Assembly (NCBI GenBank): GCA_013397795.1
Contig: VZTJ01004502.1
Span: 1-64,000, forward strand
Source: Orthonyx spaldingii
Lineage: Eukaryota; Chordata; Aves; Passeriformes; Orthonychidae
Reading direction: 5' to 3'
Length of the DNA: 64,000 nucleotides
Of this stretch, positions 25,466-37,990 are shown in pieces. Under the pieces are notes generated by a model. That model made no database searches. It saw only the letters and a list, made by a program, of their open reading frames with translations, and was not told the origin of the DNA. Both the position numbers and the translations under genes were made by a program. Positions within the stretch are counted from its first letter, which is position 1. Every line of letters starts with the position of its first letter.

Positions 25466-25949
25466 GGATCAGCGAAAATATGAAATTATCTTGTGGCTGA
25501 GGTAATAATGTACATAGTGATCTTGAAATTAATTAAAAATCTATAGTTCTAGCTTTCATTTTAAAAGGTGTGCATTTTAATATCATGAGTAATCCAACAA
25601 TGACAATCACAAAATTGTAACATATAATTAAATTTAAAACCAAGATCTATTCCATCCTTGAATCAAAATTATTCCTTTCATCACAGTAAAGCCATATTGT
25701 TTTTAAAACCTAGTGACTGTATTTATTTTATTTAATTCATAAGCCCCTGGTTATCACTGTAATTTTACTCATACGTAGGTTGCCTAATGTGCACTGCTAT
25801 AGCTGTTTGAAGTGTATTTCCAAAACCAGAGAAGAACTAAGACCCACAGACACATCACCACCTCTTGCAGAAATGTCACTCATGCTATGAATAAAGCATA
25901 AGCTTAGAAAAACATCATCACCCAGCAAACAAACAGCATTTGCTCAACT

Positions 25950-26470
25950 AAACACATGTGTCTGGAGCTGTGCTCCCAGGCTAATTGGAGGCAGATTCTT
26001 GTGCCGTGCCACAGGACGCCGCAGTGGAGAAATCCCTCGAGCTGGTCATGGAAAGTTCAGCACACTGTGCAAGGGCAATTGCCAAACTCTGGGGCAGGAG
26101 GCATGGCCAGAAATCCCAGAAACCAGGCTAGGAGACAATGCTGTCATGTGTCACGGACAGCCCCAATGGGACGAGGAAGGCAGCAAGGACAGGGACCGGG
26201 TGACGCTGCCTGGGAAGCTGCACTGAGCCACTGCAACGCTGAGCCCTAGTCTGGGGGATGGATGGGGCTGAGAACAGGGAGATGAAGGGTAGGTGACACC
26301 CAGGAAGGATGATGGCTCCTGAGCAAGTGAGGCCAGCACCTGTTCCTGCAAGTGATGCCCCAAACCATCACCGCATCTGTGTTCGGCTGGTCCAGCTGGG
26401 CTGGAGCAAGACTAAGATGGGGATACCACAGAGATTGGGATGGGAGGGATTATTGCCCCCTCTTCCTCAA
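25950..26470. other. GC-rich block of unknown identity inside the intron
   Basis: About 500 bp is clearly richer in G+C and CpG than the surrounding intron. Overlapping open frames exist on both strands (25956-26249 plus; 26151-26363 minus), but neither resembles a known protein. It could be a regulatory element, a degraded repeat or an unrecognised exon. No decision is possible from sequence alone. Confidence 0.35.
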
Positions 26471-27171
26471 AACCGGAGGAACACTTAAAATTATTCAATA
26501 TCTAAACAGCAAAAGTTGAACGGGGATAGGCATACCTGCGGCTGGCAGACTGCCCTATCCAAGGACACTATCAGTCTCAATCACAGGAGACCCAAAAGCT
26601 CTGTGCTCATGTTAAGCACCTAATTGTAAAGTGATGTTGAATGTAGAAAGCCAGACAGTTAGCTATGACTCCCTAGTATATCCAAAGACAGAGGGAAAAA
26701 ACCCAAAAAGCAAAAAAACATCAACAAAGAAATCAACTGAACTCTGGAAGAGCCTGTTCTAGAAGGAAGTAATGAACTGACGGGTACATTCACTGGGATC
26801 TGGCCCAGCCTGATCTCCAAGTTAGAGGACAGAAAATTTCCAAACTCTGCAACAACCCTTCTCTTCTTTCCTGTGTGTCAGACTAACCCCGACCCGGAGT
26901 GTATCTTCTAGTTCAGCCTTGTCCAACATATGGTTCCAGGCAGGATGTTGCCTGTAAAATGCTTATGCACTAATTCCACTAATTAGAGCATTCAAAATAA
27001 AAGCAGAGCTTTCTCAGGGGGACCAAAAGGCAGTGCTGCCTTTCTGACAGAGACGTGCCATCAGCCACAGCCAAGGAACCCCTGCGTGACTGAGGTACTT
27101 AGCTAACGTGTCTCCAAAAAATCTATGAGACCCCCATCAGCCAAGCTGTGGATCTTGATTTACCCATCTGA

Positions 27172-27201
27172 CAGCCCTGTTCAGCCCTGTTCAGCCCTGC
27201 T
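27172..27201 (+). repeat. Short tandem repeat, 10-mer cagccctgtt x3
   Basis: Three units (27172-27181, 27182-27191, 27192-27201), the last with one change. It is a minor local duplication. Confidence 0.85.
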
Positions 27202-28417
27202 GGGCTGACTTTGCACAGCATCCCTGAGAGAAGCACCTGCAAAAGGATGGGGAAGGAGGAATGCTTTGGGCTTGGTAAAATAAGTTTAATAGATAGAGTT
27301 GGAAGTGGCTGAGGTGATTACCCTGTGTGAACTCACTAAGGAACAATACCCAAACAAAAGACTGTCTGACACAATTGTCACAACAAAGCCAGTTCTGAAA
27401 GACATCTGACAAGGCAACATCTACTCTAAAAATCCTCAGGATATTAACTGCATATTTATGTTTTGTATTAAGAAGGCTAAACATCATGAAAACAGTTCAA
27501 TTTAGCACAAACAATAGGCCAATAAATACAATACTAGTGCTTTAAAATAATTAAATAACCATTTGCTCTTGCATTTATGTTGCTTCCAAATACTGGCAGA
27601 ATTCCTTCAAATAAACAAACAGCTAGGTTTTTTGTTTTGTTTTGGGTTATTTTTAACTTTTAAAGATTACATGTTGGCAGTAATTTAGGCAAATCTGGCC
27701 ATTTGTTCCATTCATCTGAAGTGAAAAAAAACCCGACACATCTATCACGTTGCATTTTCACTCTTAGGAAGCCAAAACTAGGGCCCTCCAGGGAACAAGA
27801 AGGTTAATTACAAACTATCACTGTACAACAAGATAGATTCTCGGACGTATTTCTGGGAACACATTTAATACACTAAGCCAGTACAATCTGATATGCTTTT
27901 TTTTTTCTCTTTTTTCTTTTAATGCAAGACCATGATTCTTTCTTTGGAAGTCAGCAAAATAGTGATCAATTAGAGACCTGCAAAGTTTGTTGCAAAGTAA
28001 TGTCATAATACAGTTAGTGATTCTTCAGAATCACAAGAATAGAAAAACAAATGCAGTGTCACTAATTAGCAATCTGTTAGTTGTTTAAATGGTACCTAAA
28101 TTTGTGCTAAATTTGTGTGATACTGAGAAAATCTGAAGTATGAAGTTGAGTCACAATGCAAAACCACATGGTAGTTTCTAGTTTCTATAGAGCTTTTTAT
28201 AATTTGTATCAATTGTGAAAGCAGAAGCGTCTGAATGAAAAACAGAATTACACCCACATTACTTTTTCCCTTTTCACCCTCCTCATCAAGTAAAAGTAGC
28301 GAATTTATTCCAGAATCTCCAGTTAGAAATATTTCTTAATTGCACATGATGTTAGTTCATTTCTTTCCACAGAAAAGCACCCTGATAGAATTTTTTAAAA
28401 TAAATTACATTTAAATT

Positions 28418-28434
28418 AAAAAAAAAAAAAAAAA
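28418..28434 (+). repeat. Poly(A) run, then caaacaacaaaaca
   Basis: An A-homopolymer with an A-rich trailing segment. It resembles a retroposon tail without a recognisable body. Confidence 0.6.
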
Positions 28435-31400
28435 CAAACAACAAAACATTGAAAGTAGTTGTAACCATTGTAGAGCTCATTTAATAAGGCTGCATTTTAG
28501 ATTTCCGTTGTGCAACAGAGAAGAAAATGAGTTATGTCAATAACACTGTCACCAAGGTCAAGCCCCATAGGAATCCCTATGAATTCCTTCTAAAATCCCG
28601 TGTGGATCTGTAAACTATGATCTTACCCACCACATCGGTGAAGTGTGGAGCTTATTTTAAACAACTGCACACTGACAGCCTCACTGTGTTTTCACAAAGA
28701 TGAACTGGATCTCCAGGAAGGCACAGAGCTGTGGCATCGCACGAGAGGTGTCCATCAGGTAAATTGATTCTCCCGAGCAAATGAGTTGCAGAAGGAAACA
28801 TGAAAGCTTTGTACTGAATCTAATTTAGATAAAGCAATTCTGAAGATCCATATATGACATTAAGACTGAAGACTAATTTATCTTCTCTAAGAAGACAGAT
28901 GTCTACTTAGGTCTTATACATAAACTGGTAGGAATACTATTACCCATGGTAATAATACTGCCCATGTTCAGTATCTTTGAAGGTTTTCAAGCCTCTTGAG
29001 ATCATGAAATTTCTAAGCATGATAAAATAAAAATGCAATTATTTTGCCTCAACAATGTTCAATACCTTAGAAAAGCTTACAGTTGCAAACAGCAATTATC
29101 TAATTACTCATTTTCCTTCTTCTTTCTTTTCCCAGCAATTAACTTCCCTGTGAATATCTTCACATTTTTAATGAAAGTAGAAGTGATTTATAATAAAGAT
29201 TTATAACAAACTGTCCACTATGGAGCTGTATCAGAGTAATGCAGAGACGAATCAACAAGGTGTGTGTTGATGTGTGTCCACTATTTCACTGAAGTTGCAA
29301 TTAGATAGAAAAGGATCATGATCATCATGACCCTATAACATTGGTGACATTTGTGTTCACTAGTACACAAATACTCGATTTCTTGTCTTAGTTCCAGTTG
29401 TAAATTCTTTTGACAGAACAATTAGCGAGCACATTCATTCAGATAATCTGAATGAAAGTAGAGTTTGTCTTTAGTTACTTTAGTGTAAAAATATTTGATA
29501 ATATCACTGAGGCTCAGACTCACCTCCATTCAATTCAGGTGGTGAAAAATAGAAGGTGGCAGCCGGGTCACACATAACCAACAGAGAGGAACAGTAACTA
29601 CCAGAAAGTGAAACTACCAACCTGAGCTGCTCAGTGCCTTCTCGTTACTCTACTTAAGGTTCAGATTCAATATGGGAGGAAAAATGTAGGTCTAGGCTGA
29701 CTCTTGTTTATATATTCCACTATACCCACACCAAATAAATGCTTCCACAGCCAATAAAAACATTACTAGAACAATTTCTTTTGTTTCTCCAGTTCCAAAT
29801 CTACATGCAGTTACTCCCTGCATAATGCCCTTTGCTGAACAATCACAAACACCCCTGACATATCTGAGCATGGTCCTCTGCTGTAGGAGGTAAAGAATCC
29901 CTCCAATGATTGTGTAATAGGTTCTTATCCTCCTGCTACTAAGACAGAAAAGTGTATCAGCGATGTTAGGTGTGCATGTCCTTACTGTTGTAGTATTCTC
30001 ACTTGAGAGGATATGAAGGAAAATGTCAGTTTGCACAACAGGGACTTCATCACAAATGAACTGAGAACATTACATGGTCAAGAACTGAAAAGCTGCAAAA
30101 ATTACAGCTGGAATGAATGTGATGGAAAACAATGTGATCCTGCCTCTTACAGTAAAACTGTGAAGCAGAGAAAAAATAAAGGCAATGTTTACCTCAGCTC
30201 ATTTAAAATTAGCAAGGCAGTGTTTCTCCTTTCTTGGTGTCTTTCTCAACCAGTGTCCACCCTCTGCAGGAATGACTTGGGAGTCCTGAGGAACACAGGC
30301 TTTCTGATCTGCATGACTGCATGATCAAGAAATGCAGCCTAGTGCATATACATTAGAGAGTGTGAAGGGATGGAAGTGCAGACAGTGATCTTTTGGGATG
30401 CTGATAATGAAAGCACTTGTAATATCTCATTGTTTCCAATGGAGAGGAGCATGGCTGCAAACTACTGAAACCTGATAGATCTATATGTCTAGTGATTTGT
30501 TGTTATGATATTATTATTCAAAATAAAAACTGCTTTATTCAAGTGTTTATGCAGATATAGCCTCTGTATTCAAATAATTAAAAGAGGCTTGATTAGTCCT
30601 GTATACTATTGCGGGTTCTACCCTTATCTACTCATCTTCCAAAACATCAGAGTCTTCTGAGCAGTGGTTGCCAAAGAACCAGACCAGACAACAGAATTGC
30701 CACATCAGGTACCAGAAGTCTTCTGAAAAAGTGGCAGAACACTGCTGTCCTGGACACACAGGAAATGGGATGGGGAACATGCCTCAGTCCTAGATTAGAA
30801 ACTGAATGTAAGAAAGGAAAAATCTCTTTTTTTCTTTCTCTCAAGCTTTTTCATTTACAAAATTTGTCATTCTGTTCTTTTTATGTACATAAATTTGCAA
30901 ATGTAACTGAAATAAACTGATTCAAGGAACTGAAAACATATCTGTACTGTTTGTTAATATTAGTCAAACCATCTGACTAGATTGTGATACCACTTCTGTC
31001 ACTGAGGTTTGGGTAAAGAGCAGAGCAGCTTTCTCCTGGAAGGTCCCAGGACATTTCAGTTAATCTTCTGCCTCCCACCCTGGGTTTCACTCACATATTT
31101 CAGTTTGTCTCCCTGTGTGGCCATACTGGGTGCACTGACAAGCTAAACCCACAGGAAAGAAACAGAGAAGAACAGGAACCGTGCAAGAGCCTGCCTGGAC
31201 AGATTGAATAATGCTCCCAATTTGTTAAGATGACTGAACTTCCCCAGTGTTATTGTTTTATCATTCCTTTGAAATCATAACTTAATACTTTTATTCTCTG
31301 TGAACTAGTACACTAAACACAGTTACTTAATGGTGAAGTATTAGAAAAACATTATTGTAAACATAAAATAATAATGTAAATGTACTGACATATGCTTATG

Positions 31401-34400
31401 ATTATTGTTATAAGTACCTTCTGGGAAAGCAATATCGAATTTATAAAATTTAGCTTTAACCATGGCCCAAAATTCATGCTTCTGTTAAACACATCCAGCC
31501 TGAATCTTTCTGAGTCTCCATGTGAAGAAAGTATAGGCTTTCAAAACAGCCTGAGCCTGGCCATAACACAACAGGATCAGAGACATACTTCTCCTGCAAG
31601 GAAAAGCACTTCAAACACCAGGGTGCCAGTCTGTCAGCACTTATCACTCAGTGGGTCACACTATGTTTCCAGCAGATTCCCCTTCCAAACTTATACTTCA
31701 TCACACTCCTGACCTTGCTGCGTGCGGCCCCTTCAGCAGAGTTCAAGTCTGCCCCATGTAAGACACAGAAAGTTTATTCACCACTTCTCATTATCATCTC
31801 AGAGACTTGTTCATTGTAAGCCAAAATTATTTACTCTGCTGCTTTGGGGGCATTCATGGAGGAGGAAGAACCAAGAAAATGTTATGTTGCAAAGAAAACG
31901 TGCAAAAATCCACCCTTTCAGAAGTAAATGATTGCTTCTGCTCTTGTTTGGTGAACAACTTTCCATCCAAAAATGGGATGGAAACTGAGGTGGCCAGACG
32001 ATTTTGTGCTCCAGCTAATACAGTGTTTCAGATCAAGAAAAACAGGCAAGGCTGCATCACTCTGGCCTGCCTCGTATGGACTCAGTTTTTTTTTTCTTCC
32101 TTTGAAACATTCCATTTGCTGTTCAAGCCAAGACAAGAAAAGAAACATTTTTAACCTTAAGGGTCTGACATAAGCCTACAAAATTAAATAGCCAGGACTG
32201 AAGTGAGGCAGGTTTTACAGTTAGTAAGAGGCTATCCTTTGTTCCTTCCTTAACAGTACATTATAGCCAGGGAAAACTTTGCAAGCTGAAAGCAAACAGG
32301 CAAGAGCAGATTAAACTGCCTTTATTTGAACTGAAATCTATGCAGGTCAGGACCACATGGTACTGAATACTCTACAAATAAAGAGCAAGTATCAATACCT
32401 TCCCTGATGAGCTGACATCTAGGAAGATAAAATAAACAGAAGATGGGTGGACAAAAAGTTTGTAATTACAGGAATATGGTTCAGTCACCCCCAGAGCTGC
32501 TTGAACTTGAGCTTTCAGACCCCAAATTTAAGTTTGGAGCAATAAATAAAATGTGCCAGACACTATTTGCAGACTCTGAGACAAAGCAGCCTGGCACAGC
32601 TTCTGTCTATACAGCTAAACACTCATTCCCTTCAAAACCAAGTGGTCTCATCCATACTGTCTCCTGGGAGCCCTCAATCCCCCCAGCCTACAATCAGGCA
32701 GTTTGGAAATGTGCTAGTTGACAAGAGCACAAACCAGTCCAGTGAACACACTAACAAACACCACAGGCCAGTGCAGGCCAACAGAGTCTTCTGACCTTGT
32801 TTAACTTGCAAATACAGATGTGACCCATCTGTCTCCCCTGTGATCAGCTTCAGAGTCCCTGCACCCACAAGGGAAATGTGCCACTAAAGCCATCAACCAG
32901 CAAAGTGACAGAGCCAGCAAAACATCCCATCAAGTTTTGGCACTTAAAAAATACTGCCTTTCATTGTGCAATTCCTGTGGAAAATACAAGACGTGGCAAA
33001 AGCCTGCAAAATATTCCAACAGTGTGAATACACATCAGAATCAGGCTAGCACAGCCATCAGGTAGAAATCAAAATGGAAAGGGGATTCTAGGTTTCATTA
33101 GAGTGTGGACAGATAAATTACAGGTGGACTCTTTTGAAATTTAACTGTGTTGTTTTTTGGGTTTTTTTAAGGCAGTGCTAAGCTAAAATATCAGCTGGGT
33201 TTTTATGATCACTGAAGCCACTTTCAGAAAAGCTTTGACAAGACTGGAGAGAAACAGCAGAGAGCTGATATCCACTATGGTGGACACAAGTGTCCTCCTA
33301 CAATGTGCTCCTGGTTTTAGAGCAGAAGTTCACCAATTTCTTCACAGATGTGCTTAGTTCACCTCCCATGAGATACCAACCTCAAAAGAGAGGGGATAAA
33401 AGCCATGCAGACAGCACTGTGACAGGGGGACACTACTGATCTCCAGGGCCTGTCGCAGCCCTCATGCCACATGTCACCACCTCTTCCCTTCTGCCACAGG
33501 ACCCACTCATGGAGTCCTTCTCAGCTGCAGTCAGCACTGGCTGATTTATTATAAACACCTGACATTTAGTGCTGCTGTGCTTGCTGGAAATGGATCTGCA
33601 GGACTGAAGACAGAAGGCTTATGGTGAAATGAGAGTCGAAATGGGAAATAACCTTTTAAGATGGCAGGGTTACAGAGGAAGAGATGTGATGAGTTTCTTG
33701 CTCTCTTCCACCACATGCTCAGAAGAAGGGAGTAGTAACTGATCAGTTAAAATACTAGCAAAATTATTGCCAGCATCCTCTTGTCATATTCAGATGAGAT
33801 GCCTAAGTTTTTTGGGTTTTTTATTAATTCACACGAAAGAAAAACTAAAACAAAAAAGTAATCAGCATGGATCTTGGAAGAAAGAATTTCAGGAAGTATT
33901 TTATGTCAAAGAACAGCCCTTCTGCCAACCAGCTGTTGGGGTTTTTAACAATTTGTGAGAGCTGAGCTTCTGCAGCTTCTTTTCTTTTTTCCATTCCAGA
34001 AGCCTCAGGGATGTTTCTCTTCTAATTTTGAGCCCACTCATGAGCTGGGAATTCTTTTTCCCAATGTGTGAGTGTGAATGATATGAATGGAGACTGCACA
34101 ACTGCTTACCTCTTCTCTTGCTTCCTATTTGCCTAACTCTTCCTGAGAGCAATGGCAGAAACTTTTCATGGGTTTATCTGGATCTGTGCAAACGAAAGAC
34201 TCAGTCTCCCTACATGTATTTATAAAGTCTTCTGCAGAACAGGAAGACTTTGTTTAGTATGAAGAAACTGAAATTGGGAGCCACCAGTTTGTCTGATACA
34301 AAAAGGAGTCTCACTTGCACAGTTCTTGGCACTTGCACCTTCAGGGATGCTTTAAATAGAAAAGTACTTATACAGAATGATCTTTAAAACTGAAGTGGAT

Positions 34401-37400
34401 CAACAGTTTGAAAATGCTCTCAATTTCTCGTGAAAAGCATCTGAGAATTGGTGCTACAGGTCCAATGCTTTGCTCTCACAAGAAATGGATCCTCAGTGGC
34501 CGTGGACTTGTCCATTTCTACTTTCCAAACCTCACTCAGCAAACCCTTCAAATTGATTGCAAGGAACTATTAATTACCTATAACTGTGCAAGAACAAATC
34601 ACTGGACCTTCATGACTCTAAGCTGAATGAAAACAGTCATACCTCGTTTCTGAGGTACATCTTCGGTCTCTACCTTGCTATTCATGAGCATGCTACTCAT
34701 GCTCTTTGTACACAACAAGTAGTCTAGTGAGGCTCTGAGTGCAGACCAACTTTAGCAGTGCAGGTGATAATAATACCTATTTTTGTTGTGTATTGCACTT
34801 GCACACCTCAAAAGCTGTTTGCATCACTTAGATGTTTTGCTTAATGTAATCCTACCTGGTGCAATATGACCAGTTAGTGATGTGTCAAGAAACTTCTGCA
34901 ATTGTCCACGCTACTGCAGTTATTGCTGCAGCTGAAATTTGGTCTGATTGCTTCACTTCCAAATTTTTGGTTGTTTTTTTTGCTATTAATCTTGGAAATC
35001 CACCAAAATAAAAATGATAAAATCCTGAACATCACAAAAGATGTGTTATTCCACATACCTGTAGGTCATCTTTGGCACACTTCCTGGTTTTAGCAATTAC
35101 TGCTTTCCCCCAAGCTCCCTGCACACTGCCCATAGACACAAGGCTTTGTATGATCTGTCATTTAATTCAGAAAACTACAGCAAGTTACTGCAGGAACCCT
35201 ATGGTAGACAGTAGAGCAATTCAATGCTAAAGCACTGTGAGGTTTCTGTATGGTTTTCTTGATCGATGTTACACTGCTGATCTATTTTTATGTACTATTT
35301 ACACTGGGACAGTGCCCAGTCAGGGCAGACCCTATAGTGCTGCACATACTATCAAGCAGGATGCAAGGGCCTCTCCTCCTTGCAGTTTGTAGTCTAAATA
35401 CATAATGAATGAGACCAGATGGAGAAAACAGCCAGAGGGAGGAAAAAGTGAGACAGTTGTTAATAAGAGTAACAGGCAGAGCACAACAGCTGCCTGGCAA
35501 TATACAGGCAATGTACAGTTCCTGTCACTGCTGTCTGTTTTCTCTCTGTCCTCAGTATCGTGTTGTACAACCTGCAGTGGCCTGTGGACAAACACTCATA
35601 CACAGAGTTGTCTTCTGCGTGTCTGAAGCTATGGGCACTTGCAATCATCTTTCACTGCCCACTGAATTAGGGCACAAAGTGGGTGATGTGAAATCAGTTT
35701 CAGGGTGACTCATGGGAGGATTACGACTCTGGGGTGTCAAAGGAGCCCAGAAGGCAGCTGATCTCAGTGCAATTCACAGAATTGTCTTTATTATAACTGT
35801 CTTTATTCCCTTACACATTGGCAGTGTAGAATATATGTACCTGAATTTCTGCAGCAGGAACAGACAAAAGTCCTTGGAACACAAGTCTTAATTCAAGCCC
35901 AGGCTCTCTGGGTAACCAGCAATGGGTGCACCTCTCACCTAACTCACTAAGTCTCACTTTGGTTGAAGATGGGCTTTTAAGCTCATAGACTTGTGACTCA
36001 AATACATGTCTTAAATTAGGGAGTACTTATTTTATGTCCTGATCAGAGTCAGGATTGCTTTACACACAGATAAAATCCCCATTGTGTTTAGCTCTTCTGT
36101 GCAAACCCTAAATCTCCCTCTAAGTTCTTAGGACTGTTCAGCTCTGATTTCCAAAGTAATAGTGTTGGGTCTGCAAGGTCAAGTAAAAACAATAAACATA
36201 AATTCCTGCAAACACTTCCGAATTGAGCATATTTTAGACATTCCCAAGCACAAGTCTAGTCCAGTATCATAGTGGAAATCCACAGGCTCTCTGACAGCAG
36301 GTCCCTGTCCCTGAAGTGACTGATTGCTTACACATCCCTGTCTCTTCATCACTAGATGAGCCAGAAGATGAGAGCTGAATAGCAAAGGGACTCTTCTGTT
36401 CCCTGCAGAGCCAGTCAAGTAGCAAAGTGACAAGCAGTTGTAAGGGAAGTCAGATTCCAGCTGTGTGAAGGTGAGCTCTGGAGAGGCTGGAGGTGGGAGC
36501 TATCAAAACAAGAGGGACAAAGCCTGAAAGTAGCCCTCTTCTTTCCAGAGTGGAAATCAAAAAGAGTAAACTACTCACAAAGTGACTGCAGGTAATGAGT
36601 GTAATAGTACAAGGGAGTAAGGACTCTGACACCGAGTCACACCAACAGGATAAACTAATTAAGCTCCCCCTTCTTTGAAGTGAGAACTTGTGCCACTGCA
36701 TGGGTCAGCAGAAACCTCAGATAGGTCATCTTGGTCTTCCTCATGAATCTGTATTGGTTCACTTTCCCTCACATCCCCAGCATCCTACAGCTGCTTTACA
36801 CATGGACCTCCAGCGGCACCCATAGAAGCTCTCCAAATTTTTGTAACTCTTCTCTAAGCAACTTCAATTTTCCCACTTTTTGTTTTCTTTAAATTCACAG
36901 TGTCCATAACTGCATTTATTCTGAGGATCAGTCCTTTTCAAAGAGGCAGCTAACACAGCATTTCCAACTACTCAGGCTGTTGTATGAAAGCAAGAGACAT
37001 CAGGAGCATGTTGCCAAAAGAGCTCAGCTCCAATTTAGTTATTAAGTTCTGGATTTTCAAGCGTAGTGTTAGGTAATGTGGGACATGTAGGCTGTACCTG
37101 ATACAAAATTTGTTAGTATTACATAGCACAGCAGCACTTCTTGGGATGCTGCTAGTCTGTGTAAGGACTGCTCCAAGGAAACAGGAGAAATGGGAGCTCT
37201 ATCATGTAGTTAGATTTTAATAAAAGATATCCTGAATGTTTTACAAGAAATAACAGGAAGAAAACACAAGTTCTTTGAGGTAGTTTCTGTAATTCTTTTA
37301 AAAGAACATTTCAGCAAACATTCTGAAATTCTTTATTGAATAAGACATTTTTCCCCCCTTAAAATCAAGCTGAGCTGATTTTATTTGATCCTTTTATTCT

Positions 37401-37889
37401 TAAGATAACATTAATCTTGCCTAATTTCAACCCTCTAAAATTCAGGCATTGTCTTGGCTCCCTCCAGAGAGGGTGGAGACAGGCACTGCCAGGGTGAATT
37501 CATCCCCTGGCTCAGATACTGCGTGGCCCCTGCGAGCACCTCATCCCTGTACAGAAAACAGAGGAAGATTAGGTGACCATCTCACACTTCAGACAAGTGA
37601 AATAAATCCCACCTTAATTAGCTTTTCCACTCACTGTACTTACGTTGTTACAGTATCTGAACATCGACACTTTCCAAACCTGTAACTCTCACACTCTTTC
37701 TATGATAAATGGTAATTTTTACTCATTTACAGACACATACAGCTGAGGCAGGTAGAGGCCAAGTTCTAGACCTGCAAAGGTATTTAGCAAGTTAATTGTC
37801 TAAATTAACTGTTTTTCAGTCAGCTGACAAATACTCAGTGATGTAGACAAAGAGGTGCAGTTGGGTGCCCTTAGGAATTTGCTAGGATC

Positions 37890-37990
37890 TAAGCAGAAAT
37901 GACTTGCCTAAGGACGTATGTCATGGAATTAACCCCAGGTCTCCTGAGCTGCTGTCCTAACCTTTGGAATGTCCTTAACATCAAGCAAAT
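37890..37990 (-). repeat. MIR-like SINE remnant
   Basis: The run 'aatgacttgcctaagg', then 'catggaattaaccccagg', then 'tctcctgagctgctgtcctaacc' follows the reverse-complement order of MIR/CORE-type SINEs: tgacttgcccaaggtcac, then gggattcgaacccagg, then tctcctgac. Upstream, 'actcatttacagacacatacagctgagg' (about 37720-37750) may be the displaced continuation, interrupted by other sequence. Confidence 0.6.

Larger units (their letters stand above)
26480..37880. other. Intronic stretch with no gene recognised
   Basis: About 11 kb of AT-rich, single-copy-looking sequence. The open frames are short, overlap on both strands and show no domain or splice context I recognise. Apart from the small repeats listed separately, I see nothing supportable. 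Confidence 0.6.

Noticed and set aside
26925..26985. Phrase 'ttgtccaacatatggttcc' resembling an old dispersed repeat
   Set aside because: Too short and too diverged to assign a family.
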